Below are positions 1 to 6,155 of a stretch of 6,759 nt of DNA, in pieces (the stretch's first letter is position 1; each line of letters begins with the position of its first letter). The notes under the pieces were generated by a model that searched no databases, was not told the DNA's origin, and saw only the letters and a list, made by a program, of their open reading frames with translations. The DNA is from JAGVPT01 sp964642725. Lineage in GTDB: Bacteria; Bacteroidota; Ignavibacteria; UBA10030; UBA8401. The DNA lies in contig CAZXQG010000111.1 in assembly GCA_964642725.1 (NCBI GenBank), forward strand, positions 1-6,759, in the 5' to 3' direction. The translations under genes were made by a program, and so were the position numbers.

Positions 1-25
1 TCGATGCGTTCGCTCCGCTCACTTA

Positions 26-76
26 CTCAGGATGAACATGGTCTGTTCACCCTGAGCAAGTCCCCCGAAGGGGGAC
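26..76. repeat. REP-like tandem hairpins in intergenic DNA
   Basis: Two adjacent inverted repeats are visible. The first has arms CTCAGGATGAAC (26-37) and GTTCACCCTGAG (45-56) around a 7-nt loop, with one mismatch. The second is a perfect 7-bp stem, GTCCCCC (60-66) and GGGGGAC (70-76), with a GAA loop. A related CAGGGTGAAC...GTTCATCCTG unit followed by a GTCCC-TTC-GGGAC hairpin lies inside the element at 900-1076, so this is a dispersed repeat family in this genome. Its look (CCCTGAGC...CGAAGGG) matches the abundant intergenic palindromes of many bacterial draft genomes. Function unknown; a 60-codon open frame across it is not credible as a gene. Confidence 0.7.
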
Positions 77-240
77 GCGTCGAAGGGTCGATTAAACAAA
101 GTAGCCCGCTACCCTTTCCCATGACAGCCGGATCTTCGGTGCGATGTGCAACAACCATACTGTTTTGCCCAGCGGATTTGTCATAATGTGCGGCCGAATT
201 CAGGTATCACATCAAACATCTATCATTTAAGTTGAATGAT

Positions 241-269
241 TTGACCCATATTCCGGAAATTCCTAACTT
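241..269 (+). promoter_or_regulatory. possible sigma-70-type promoter upstream of the small membrane protein
   Basis: TTGACC (241-246) lies 17 bases before TAACTT (264-269). The -35 match is good but the -10 match is weak (three of six positions). It points toward the gene starting at 389 and would leave a leader of about 110 nt. The rest of 77-388 shows no gene or recognisable RNA. FCB-group promoters often deviate from the sigma-70 consensus, so this is only a suggestion. Confidence 0.2.
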
Positions 270-388
270 TATCGTTATCCGATTTTTGATCGCGGGTTGG
301 TCGCAAATTCTGATTCTACCTGAGAGAGGAATTCATTTGCAGACAACGGACCTGAAACAAAGAACAATCCATAATAAACTTTAACACC

Positions 389-784
389 ATGGCTGACCCG
401 GTATGTCACGCGACCCAAGGCGCATTAATGATGGTCGCTCCCTTTATTTCCCGCGTGCGTAAGAGAGTAATCCTCTGGGCGCTGATTGTTGTCGGTGCAG
501 TACTTGGAGATCTCCCGGATCTCTTAGGCGGGTATGGGTTTTATGTCAAATCCGATCGTGGAATTCTGTACGAGAGCGCCCATTTAGGCCCTATCAGTAA
601 GGTGCTGGTGTTTATTCCAATGTATGGCCTCCACCTCTGCCTCGATTCAATCATGCACGAGTATGAAAGAGAATCGGGATTGTACCATGAATGGCTGTGG
701 CTCGAAGTGGCCATGTGGATAGTAAATATTGTGTTGATATTTGCGTTCATTAGGATTTGGAAAAAAAATGTGCGCACTCCGTGA
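389..784 (+). CDS. small membrane protein, possible DUF457/YdjM-like metal-dependent hydrolase
   Basis: This 131-residue protein has three likely membrane segments at about residues 27-40, 71-87 and 102-124. Polar residues sit where the DUF457/YdjM 'membrane-bound metal-dependent hydrolase' families carry putative metal ligands: H7 in an H-x3-G context, the D41-L-P-D44 pair just after the first hydrophobic stretch, H65, and H82-x3-D86 in the second, followed by H90. That pattern is seen directly; membership of the family and metal-dependent hydrolysis are inferences. The ATG at 389 is preferred because it keeps H7, although no clear Shine-Dalgarno precedes it; the two ATGs at residues 14-15 would remove H7. 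It stands alone on the plus strand with non-coding DNA on both sides. At 131 residues it is short compared with typical members, so it could equally be an unrelated small inner-membrane protein. Confidence 0.7.
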   Translation: MADPVCHATQGALMMVAPFISRVRKRVILWALIVVGAVLGDLPDLLGGYGFYVKSDRGILYESAHLGPISKVLVFIPMYGLHLCLDSIMHEYERESGLYHEWLWLEVAMWIVNIVLIFAFIRIWKKNVRTP

Positions 785-799
785 CCGATAAGTTCACGG
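779..799 (+). other. hairpin overlapping the stop codon of the membrane protein gene
   Basis: CCGTGA (779-784) and TCACGG (794-799) form a 6-bp stem with a 9-nt loop. The TGA stop of the preceding gene lies inside the 5' arm. No T-tract follows, so it does not qualify as an intrinsic terminator; it could protect the 3' end or be chance. The remaining stretch 800-897 contains nothing I recognise. Confidence 0.3.
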
Positions 800-899
800 T
801 CGCAACCATGCCCCGCGACTTGCCCAACCGTTGCACCACTCGCTGAACTTCAAAAATTGTCGGAACAGTTATTGCACGTGACTACTTAATCTTTTTCTA

Positions 900-1076
900 G
901 AACCTATCTCAAAAATGGTCTTGCGTTGGCCCTTCTCCCGAAGGGATGGCTTAGCCAGACGCTCCCGTTCCGCTTCTGCGGAACGGGATTGCTCAGGGTG
1001 AACAAATCACCCGTTCATCCTGTCCCTTCGGGACCTTCGGGAGAAGGATAAAGTGACATGTTTTTGAGATAGGCTC
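900..1076. mobile_element. 177-bp MITE-like inverted-repeat element, TA-flanked
   Basis: The element is bounded by terminal inverted repeats: with the flanking TA, TAGAACCTATCTCAAAAA at 898-915 and, reversed, TAGAGCCTATCTCAAAAA at 1061-1078 (one mismatch in 18). The TA on each side fits a TA target duplication, as made by Tc1/mariner-IS630-type and some IS5-type transposases. A second inverted pair lies inside, 931-944 and 1034-1047 (14 of 14 complementary), so the whole unit can fold into one long structure. Smaller hairpins are nested inside: 930-945, a perfect 10-bp stem at 964-987, 1022-1034 and 1034-1047. There is no transposase, so any movement would need one in trans. One end recurs at 3296-3333 in opposite orientation. 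The family name is not known to me. Confidence 0.75.
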
Positions 1077-1186
1077 TATATAGAAAGAGAGTACTTGCGC
1101 TAAGTGGAAGGATAACGATCGAAGTGAATGAGGATGAAAACCGCGCGTGGTATGAACTCAGTATCCGAAACATCTGAAAAATAGTA

Positions 1187-1256
1187 TCACGCGAAGACGC
1201 AAAGACGCATAAGCTTAATTTTTAATATACTTTGCACCTTAGCGACTTTGCGCGAG
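1187..1256. repeat. CGCAAAG-type tandem and inverted repeat downstream of the asparagine-synthase-like gene
   Basis: The left arm (1187-1213) has three near-tandem units ACGCGAAG, ACGCAAAG and ACGCATAAG. The right arm (1230-1256) is their imperfect reverse complement, with TTTGC/TTAGC/TTTGC units, and the 16-bp centre is AT-rich. This is the 'acgc(a)aag' intergenic palindrome style widespread in environmental bacterial genomes. It begins 28 bp past the stop of the minus-strand gene, so it could form an RNA hairpin at that transcript's 3' end, but no U-tract marks it as a terminator. The stretch 1079-1186 shows nothing recognisable. Confidence 0.6.
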
Positions 1257-1284
1257 GCAAGCTTTCCTGATTATTCAGAAGTCT

Positions 1285-3024
1285 CTATTCATTAATGTTT
1301 CTTCTCCACAATTCAAATGTCAACCACCAGTTTACCTCGGTAGCAAAAGCTTTGTTGCCGGCATAATACGCGTTAATATACTTTGAGGCTTTTTGGTAGT
1401 TGTACGCCGCACATTCAAGGACATTTTTCGAATTCAATGAATCAAGAATAAACTCTCTCATGAGTTCTAGAAATAAATGTGTTGAATCGTCGTTGTAATG
1501 GTAACCGATCTTGCTTTTAGCCTTTGTGTATAACCATGCGGGTACTGTCGATAAGAAAAAAGGATAGGTGACATTGTTTTTGACCAGCGGATATCGTGCC
1601 AGCTTCGGGAAGTGTTCCGCTATAATCCTCCGAAACAAAGCTCCATTTTTTCTGAATTGTGCGGGTATGTTGAAAACACTGTTAATGACACTCGGCTGCG
1701 CGAACGGCATGTAATTTAGAATGATAGAATCCAAGCGCGCTTGTTCATCGCTTCCAAGATTCGGTATTCGCGTTCTGACTGCCCACAGATCTAAGAAATT
1801 ACCCATGCCATAGTCTTTTAGGCTGGGCATTGTATCCAGCATATACGCAATCTCTTTTCTGATCCCGCCTTCCATTTGCTGCGTTATTTCGGCGTTAAAA
1901 AAATCTGCTCTTGAATGTCGCAAATATCGTAGGACTCCTTCAATGTTTTTTCCTTCGAGTTCTCTTCTTCCTTTGAGCCCCAGTCTGTTCAGATATTGGC
2001 GGCGGCCGATTTCGCCGAAGCCTCCATCAACCATCAGTAGTCGCAATGCATCAAGAGCTTGATAATGCTGCAATCTCAAAACGGTTGAAGCCGGTTCAAC
2101 CAGATTGGTGTCTGCAACGTAGTCGCTGGAAAGGCGCAGCATGTCTTTCGCTGCCGGAAGGGGAGCATCAAACGAAAGGTGATAAATATTGTTGTCTCTT
2201 GAGATTCTTTCCGCAACAGAAACATCCGGATCCTTGCTGCTTCCAAAAGTGTGCGTCTGGAAAGATTTGTTATTTGAAGAAAGCAGCAATGAAAGCAAGA
2301 CTCGTGAATCCAATCCGCCGGAAAGGCCCAGGGTTATGTGCGATTTTTCTTTGAGGTCCGGATTGACAAACTGCTGCAATAATTGGACAATTTCATCCGG
2401 CGAATACTCTTGCCTGACAATTGGTTCATAGAGTTTATGAGAATGATTGACGCCGTCTCGGTTGATGATCAGCTTCCCCGAAGGACCAAGTCTTTGGATT
2501 CCGTTAACAAGACTATCATATGAAAGTTGATTAAACATCAACCATCGCGATCCTAGACTTTCGAAGTTGATTGTGCACCCTCGCACATATTTGGCTACCC
2601 AATCAATCTTGGAACTGACTATCGTTTCATTGTTCGTTTGTGCCCAATACAGGGTTCGAAGTCCCAATTGATCCGTGTAAACCTCATATTGTCCGCGTTC
2701 ATACGACAAAAAAACATAATGTCCGTTTAAATCTTGCAGCTGGTATTTATGGCTGTTGACGTTAGACCAATCATCGGAAGTTAGTATGATCCCTGTCGCG
2801 CGACCATTTTTTAACGCACAACCCAGTGCAATCCAAAAGGAATCAATTTCGTTGTTATTGTTGGTTGTTTTGCTCGACAGACAAGTAGGGTTGAATCCAC
2901 CTGCGGCAAAATAGAATTCGCGTTCCTTATAATAAGTATGGAGCGGCACAGTGTGTATTGAGCGGGATTGCGAGAAAGTTTTTTGCGCAACGGTTTTGCC
3001 GATAACGCCGAACAACCAACTCAT
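1285..3024 (-). CDS. asparagine-synthase-like protein lacking the glutaminase cysteine
   Basis: From the preferred ATG at 3024 this is a 579-residue protein. The frame stays open upstream to a TTG at 3123 (612 residues), but the ATG start gives M-S-W-L-F-G-V-I-G-K, the usual beginning of this family. Residues 1 to about 190 form a class II glutamine-amidotransferase-like domain; position 2 is Ser, not the catalytic Cys of MCGI-type enzymes, so it should not hydrolyse glutamine by the usual mechanism. The PP-loop SGGLDS (about 235-240) indicates an ATP-pyrophosphatase domain that adenylates a carboxylate. The later acidic loop reads VDGGFGEIGRR (about 332-342), a divergent form of the family's G-x-GxDE-x-fgG motif. 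Length fits asparagine-synthase-related proteins found in surface-polysaccharide and peptide-modification loci; true asparagine synthesis is unlikely but not excluded. No partner genes are visible. The gene looks more AT-rich than the exported-protein gene at 3458-5596 and lies between two mobile-repeat copies, which hints at transfer. Confidence 0.85.
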   Translation of the reverse strand: MSWLFGVIGKTVAQKTFSQSRSIHTVPLHTYYKEREFYFAAGGFNPTCLSSKTTNNNNEIDSFWIALGCALKNGRATGIILTSDDWSNVNSHKYQLQDLNGHYVFLSYERGQYEVYTDQLGLRTLYWAQTNNETIVSSKIDWVAKYVRGCTINFESLGSRWLMFNQLSYDSLVNGIQRLGPSGKLIINRDGVNHSHKLYEPIVRQEYSPDEIVQLLQQFVNPDLKEKSHITLGLSGGLDSRVLLSLLLSSNNKSFQTHTFGSSKDPDVSVAERISRDNNIYHLSFDAPLPAAKDMLRLSSDYVADTNLVEPASTVLRLQHYQALDALRLLMVDGGFGEIGRRQYLNRLGLKGRRELEGKNIEGVLRYLRHSRADFFNAEITQQMEGGIRKEIAYMLDTMPSLKDYGMGNFLDLWAVRTRIPNLGSDEQARLDSIILNYMPFAQPSVINSVFNIPAQFRKNGALFRRIIAEHFPKLARYPLVKNNVTYPFFLSTVPAWLYTKAKSKIGYHYNDDSTHLFLELMREFILDSLNSKNVLECAAYNYQKASKYINAYYAGNKAFATEVNWWLTFELWRRNINE

Positions 3025-3195
3025 ATTCGTCCCAAAGATTGTGAACGGAGGGAAAATCTCTGTTCCACGGTATATAAAAAAAAATGCTAAAGCAAGATTT
3101 AACTTAGACCATCTTTTATCCAAATCAAGCTGAAGTATTCGAGGCTAGAGGAATCGAATTAGTTGTGTGGCAGGATGAGGGAGATAAGTAGAAGC

Positions 3196-3295
3196 NNNNN
3201 NNNNNNNNNNNNNNNNNNNNNNNNNNNNNNNNNNNNNNNNNNNNNNNNNNNNNNNNNNNNNNNNNNNNNNNNNNNNNNNNNNNNNNNNNNNNNNN
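3196..3295. other. assembly gap of exactly 100 N
   Basis: A run of 100 N, a conventional scaffolding placeholder; the true distance is unknown. Its right edge opens inside a repeat also present at 898-935, so the contig probably broke at a multicopy element. Bases 3025-3195, left of the gap, contain no convincing gene. Confidence 0.97.
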
Positions 3296-3333
3296 GAAGG
3301 GCAAACGCAAGACCATTTTTGAGATAGGTTCTA
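3296..3333. mobile_element. end of a second MITE-like element copy, truncated by the gap
   Basis: The reverse complement of these 38 bases matches 898-935 at 37 of 38 positions; the only difference is T versus G near the inner end. It includes the terminal repeat (3316-3333, ending in the flanking TA) and the start of the internal arm. The copy lies in the opposite orientation to the one at 900-1076, and the rest falls into the N run. No matching right-hand terminus appears left of the gap, so the hidden part could be the rest of the 177-bp unit or a larger insertion sequence with the same ends. Confidence 0.85.
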
Positions 3334-3383
3334 ATAACTCTTGGTTCTGGATCGGGCAGTGCGGAGCTGCACCGCGTGCATCC

Positions 3384-3424
3384 AAAACAAAAAAGAGAAG
3401 GCCAGTCTGGTGGCAAGGCGGCCT
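3384..3424 (-). terminator. possible intrinsic terminator of the T9SS-exported protein gene
   Basis: Read on the minus strand, 34 bp past the stop of the exported-protein gene, AGGCC (3424-3420) pairs with GGCCT (3403-3399). The enclosed segment can add a short GCCA/TGGC stem. TCTC, six T, G and four T follow (3397-3384). Position and T-tract fit a rho-independent terminator. The stem is short and its loop long, so confidence is moderate. Confidence 0.4.
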
Positions 3425-3457
3425 CCTGAATATCTTAATGAAAACCAGATGGTACAG

Positions 3458-5596
3458 TTATTTCAGCAAAATCAATTTCTTTGTGTCTACGTAACTCCCC
3501 GCCTGCATCCGGTAAAAATAGACACCGGATGCAAATCCGGAAGCGTCGAAAGTGACGTTGTAAACACCGGATTCCTTGTCCGCGTCTACAAGTTCGGCTA
3601 CTTTCTGTCCAAGCGTATTGAAGACTGAGAGTGCTATATGTGAAGGATTCGGGATGGAATAGCGGATTGTGGTTGTCGGATTGAAAGGATTAGGATAATT
3701 CTGGTTCAATGCGAACACTTTGGGTGATTCAACAGTGACTTCAACTTCTTCCGAATACTTGAACATGCCATTTCGGTCGATCTGCTTTAAACGGTATGTA
3801 TATCTTCCGGTTACCTCGGTGTTGTCTGTATAAGAATAACTATGGGGAATGTTGCTTGTGCCAGCTCCGGCTACTGATCCAATTCTTGTCCATTCGCGCC
3901 GGCCTGCCACTCGTCGTTCGATGTCAAATCCACTGTTGCCGCTTTCCGTAGCCGTTGTCCATCGCAATACCGTATTCAATCCGTTCGTCGTTGCCGACCA
4001 CGATGAAAGCTCCACCGGCAACGGCACGGACGAGACGCTGACCTCGATATGTTCTCTGACGGACCCGATGGGGTAGTAATAAACAGTCATAAAGTAGTCT
4101 CCAGGAGTAATGTTGTTCATGGGCCCCACTGCAACACCGCCATCTACGGTGCACACAGCAACGGTATTGTGTGGCTGCATTACGACCGAGACGCGCGAAG
4201 CATCATACCGGCTGACGGTAAGGCTATGAGCAGCGTTTACGGATGTTGATTGATCGGTGATGCAGTAAAACTGAGAGGTGAATGATTTGGGAGTAGAGTA
4301 CCATAGCATGGAAGCACCGCAGAGGATTCCGTCCGAATAATTCCAGAACACATTTTTCACTGTATCTTGTTCGTACATGATGGAGAGAAAGTAAGGAGAT
4401 TCGCTTCCGTTCAATGCATAGAAGTTGTCCGGCGAAGAAGTCCTGGTTCCGTTTACAGTAACAAAGAGAGAGACACACCCATGGACACCCGGAGGGATTC
4501 GGGCGGTAATGACCGTGTCGTTCCAACTTCTTATGGATGCCGCCACGGTATCGAGCTTGACCGTGCTTGCTCCCTGAGTTTGTCCGAAATTCGACCCAAC
4601 AACAGTAACTATTGAATCGGTGGTATTGTTGTTTGGTGCAACCGAAAGTATCGACGGCATGTAATTCTTGTAGTTCTGAAGGAGAAACACTCCACCTCCA
4701 TAGGTCCCGGCGAAAAGATCGGAGCCGCGGATTGCAAGAGCATAGACAGAAGAGTTGGTCAATCCGGAATTGAGACCAGTCCAGACCGACCCATTGAGGT
4801 TTGAATACACAAAGCCGCCGGGTGAAGTTCCAGCGAGAAGATTGGGGCCGTTGACGGCGAGGCACCGGTCATATTTGCCCGTCGATCCATTGGTGACTCC
4901 TGTCCAATGCGTGCCGTTGAGATTCCTTCGGCATATCCCGTTATCGGTTCCCACAAAGAGATTATTGCCGCTCACGACGAGAGCCCGGGTGTTTTTACTC
5001 GTTAAACCCGAGCTGTCTACAACCCATCCCCCGCTATTGATTGAGGAGCGAAAGACCCCCGTGCCGTACGTCCCGGCAAAGATATTCGTATCACTCGTTG
5101 CGAGTGCCATGACCATTTTGTTCGCCAAGCCGGATGTGTCGGCCGTCCAATTGTTGCCGTTATCTGTGGATACAAAAACCCCCGCGAGGCCTCCCGCGTA
5201 GAGCCTGGGACCCGCAACGGCAAATGAGTAAACATTCGTGCTTGTCATGCCGGCATTGGAAGAGTTCCAAGTATTGCCGTTATTGGTGGAAACAAAGACC
5301 CCCGCTCCGGATCCGGCAAAAAGACTGGCACCGACCAAAGCCAACGACGCAATACTGGTATTCGTCAGGCCGGTGTTGGAGGCAGTCCAATTGCTGCCGT
5401 TGTCTGTAGATACAAAAACACCCGCAGATGTCCCGGCAAATAGAGTGGTCCCCTTGACGGCAAGCGCTCGAACGTTAGTATTTGTCAGCCCTGAATTGAT
5501 TTGTGCCCATTGAGCTGGAGATTCAGTCGCTGTAAAAAATAACAATCCGAATATCAATGCGTATGAGAAGAGAATTGTTTTCATATGTTTCTTCAT
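3458..5596 (-). CDS. T9SS-exported seven-bladed propeller protein with TIG, FN3-like and sorting domains
   Basis: A 712-residue exported protein. Residues 1-29 are a signal peptide (KK start, hydrophobic 7-22, likely cleavage near SPA-Q). Seven repeats of 40-41 residues follow, starting at about 36, 76, 116, 156, 197, 237 and 278, each opening G-L/M/S-T-like and containing LFAGT-x-GVF. The first three have clean Asp-box motifs (STDNGSNW, STNNGNTW, STDNGNNW) that degrade in blades 4-6. Seven units match a complete sortilin/BNR-type beta-propeller. Residues 313-395 look like an IPT/TIG domain (SVAPNNNTTDSIVTVVGSNF). I do not recognise 400-525. Residues 526-622 (PLPVELSSWSA...LRWTTATESGNSGFDIERR) are the FN3-like module common before T9SS tails, and 626-712 are a complete type A sorting domain ending KKLILLK. 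It should cross the inner membrane by Sec, the outer membrane by T9SS, and be surface-anchored or released. No enzyme motif is seen, so binding or adhesion is the likely role. No clear Shine-Dalgarno precedes either ATG (residues 1, 5). Confidence 0.93.
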   Translation of the reverse strand: MKKHMKTILFSYALIFGLLFFTATESPAQWAQINSGLTNTNVRALAVKGTTLFAGTSAGVFVSTDNGSNWTASNTGLTNTSIASLALVGASLFAGSGAGVFVSTNNGNTWNSSNAGMTSTNVYSFAVAGPRLYAGGLAGVFVSTDNGNNWTADTSGLANKMVMALATSDTNIFAGTYGTGVFRSSINSGGWVVDSSGLTSKNTRALVVSGNNLFVGTDNGICRRNLNGTHWTGVTNGSTGKYDRCLAVNGPNLLAGTSPGGFVYSNLNGSVWTGLNSGLTNSSVYALAIRGSDLFAGTYGGGVFLLQNYKNYMPSILSVAPNNNTTDSIVTVVGSNFGQTQGASTVKLDTVAASIRSWNDTVITARIPPGVHGCVSLFVTVNGTRTSSPDNFYALNGSESPYFLSIMYEQDTVKNVFWNYSDGILCGASMLWYSTPKSFTSQFYCITDQSTSVNAAHSLTVSRYDASRVSVVMQPHNTVAVCTVDGGVAVGPMNNITPGDYFMTVYYYPIGSVREHIEVSVSSVPLPVELSSWSATTNGLNTVLRWTTATESGNSGFDIERRVAGRREWTRIGSVAGAGTSNIPHSYSYTDNTEVTGRYTYRLKQIDRNGMFKYSEEVEVTVESPKVFALNQNYPNPFNPTTTIRYSIPNPSHIALSVFNTLGQKVAELVDADKESGVYNVTFDASGFASGVYFYRMQAGSYVDTKKLILLK

Positions 5597-5704
5597 TCCA
5601 TAAAAAGGTAATGATGCGCATTCATCTATTTTTTATATTTAACAGTATTGGAGTTTCTTCCCGGGACATCATGGGACCGCAAGAGGGGGAAGTGAGCGCG
5701 ACAT

Positions 5705-5744
5705 AAAAAAACCTCTTTCATCGCGCGAAACGAATTCAGAGGTT
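5705..5744 (-). terminator. probable intrinsic terminator on the minus strand
   Basis: Read on the minus strand, AACCTCT (5744-5738) pairs with AGAGGTT (5716-5710) and is followed by a run of T (5710-5705). The 21-nt loop contains the small palindrome TCGCGCGA. It would stop transcription arriving from the decayed gene at 5827-6155 before it reaches the exported-protein gene, so that gene needs its own promoter within roughly 5597-5704. The AT-rich stretch 5621-5645 is the likeliest place, though I see no clear consensus. Confidence 0.5.
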
Positions 5745-5770
5745 ATTCATCCCAAACCGTATCTCCAACA

Positions 5771-5827
5771 ATTCCCCGAACTCGCTAACTTTACCTGCTC
5801 GAAGGTAGCGCAATTTAATAGGGGAAT
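5771..5827. repeat. nested inverted repeat after the T9SS relic
   Basis: ATTCCCC (5771-5777) pairs with GGGGAAT (5821-5827). Inside it, CGCTA (5783-5787) can pair with TAGCG (5806-5810), or TACCT (5792-5796) with AGGTA (5803-5807); the two inner pairings share bases and are alternatives. It begins exactly at the end of the decayed minus-strand gene. There is no T-tract on either strand. It could be the old 3'-end structure of that gene or a small REP-like palindrome. Confidence 0.4.
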
Positions 5828-6155
5828 CAAGGAATAAAGTCCGAATGTGACATGGAGCAATGACCATCAACCCTTGAGATTTGCTCTTTCACCACGACCA
5901 ATTCCCTCTTCTGCTCAAAATTGCTGACCTCCAAACGATAGAAGTAATCTCCGCTGGCGAAGGCCGATGCGTACGTTTGCCGAATACAAATTCCAGCCTG
6001 CAATTCTCCAAAGACAATTGTTGGCACTTCTCGTCCTTACATATCGAAGACTTTTAATGATACAGCCGACCGTGATGGAAAAGTGAATCTCATTATTGTA
6101 GTTGGATTAACCGGGTTCGGACAATTTTGAGTTAGAAAGAACGAACTTGGCTGAT
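5827..6155 (-). pseudogene. decayed T9SS C-terminal sorting domain with in-frame stop
   Basis: Translating the minus strand from about 6155 gives PSSFFLTQNCPNPVNP, then TTIMRFTFPSRSAVSLKVFDM, a TAA stop (6037-6039), then GREVPTIVFGELQAG and ASAFASGDYFYRLEVSNF. This is the order of the T9SS type A sorting domain (compare NQNYPNPFNPTTTIRYS, VFNTLGQKVAELV and ASGFASGVYFYRMQAG in the gene at 3458-5596). The stop sits where Leu is expected (DM-L-GREV), so one TTA-to-TAA change explains it. Other damage includes Cys for Tyr and Val for Phe in the YPNPFNP box, and about 19 extra residues past the normal LVVVK terminus, consistent with loss of the original stop. The secreted protein it belonged to is gone, cut where the recombinase relic begins. 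An ATG at 6027 could start a 66-residue product, but nothing suggests it is used. Confidence 0.85.

Noticed and set aside
101..112. GTAGC-CC-GCTAC palindrome followed on the minus strand by TTTGTTT
   Set aside because: With a realistic loop the stem is only 4 bp; no gene ends nearby on that strand, so a terminator call is not justified.
4..186. 60-codon plus-strand open frame at the window start
   Set aside because: It runs across the REP-like hairpins at 26-76, is low in protein-like character and has no ribosome-binding site; such frames arise repeatedly from this repeat type.
541..777. 78-codon minus-strand frame
   Set aside because: Antisense to the small membrane protein, with no family signature; the plus strand shows coherent membrane segments and conserved His/Asp residues.
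898..1256. CRISPR array
   Set aside because: The repeats are inverted hairpins of different sequence, not regularly spaced direct repeats with unique spacers, and no cas gene is present.
3108..3179. Plus-strand fragment reading VFEARGIELVVWQDEGDK then stop
   Set aside because: It looks slightly protein-like but is short, has a stop just upstream at 3105 and overlaps the start region of the opposite gene; not supportable.
3125..3416. Two minus-strand frames crossing the N run
   Set aside because: They contain unknown bases and are built from the mobile-element terminus; no evidence of a real gene.
4224..4865. 213-codon minus-strand frame overlapping the exported protein gene
   Set aside because: Out-of-frame shadow of the 712-residue gene: Arg/Cys/Ser-rich with no domain pattern, whereas the main frame has clear domains.
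4755..5201. 148-codon plus-strand frame, with other long plus-strand frames within 3458-5596
   Set aside because: Antisense to the exported protein gene; its Pro/Val-rich periodic composition just mirrors the blade repeats.
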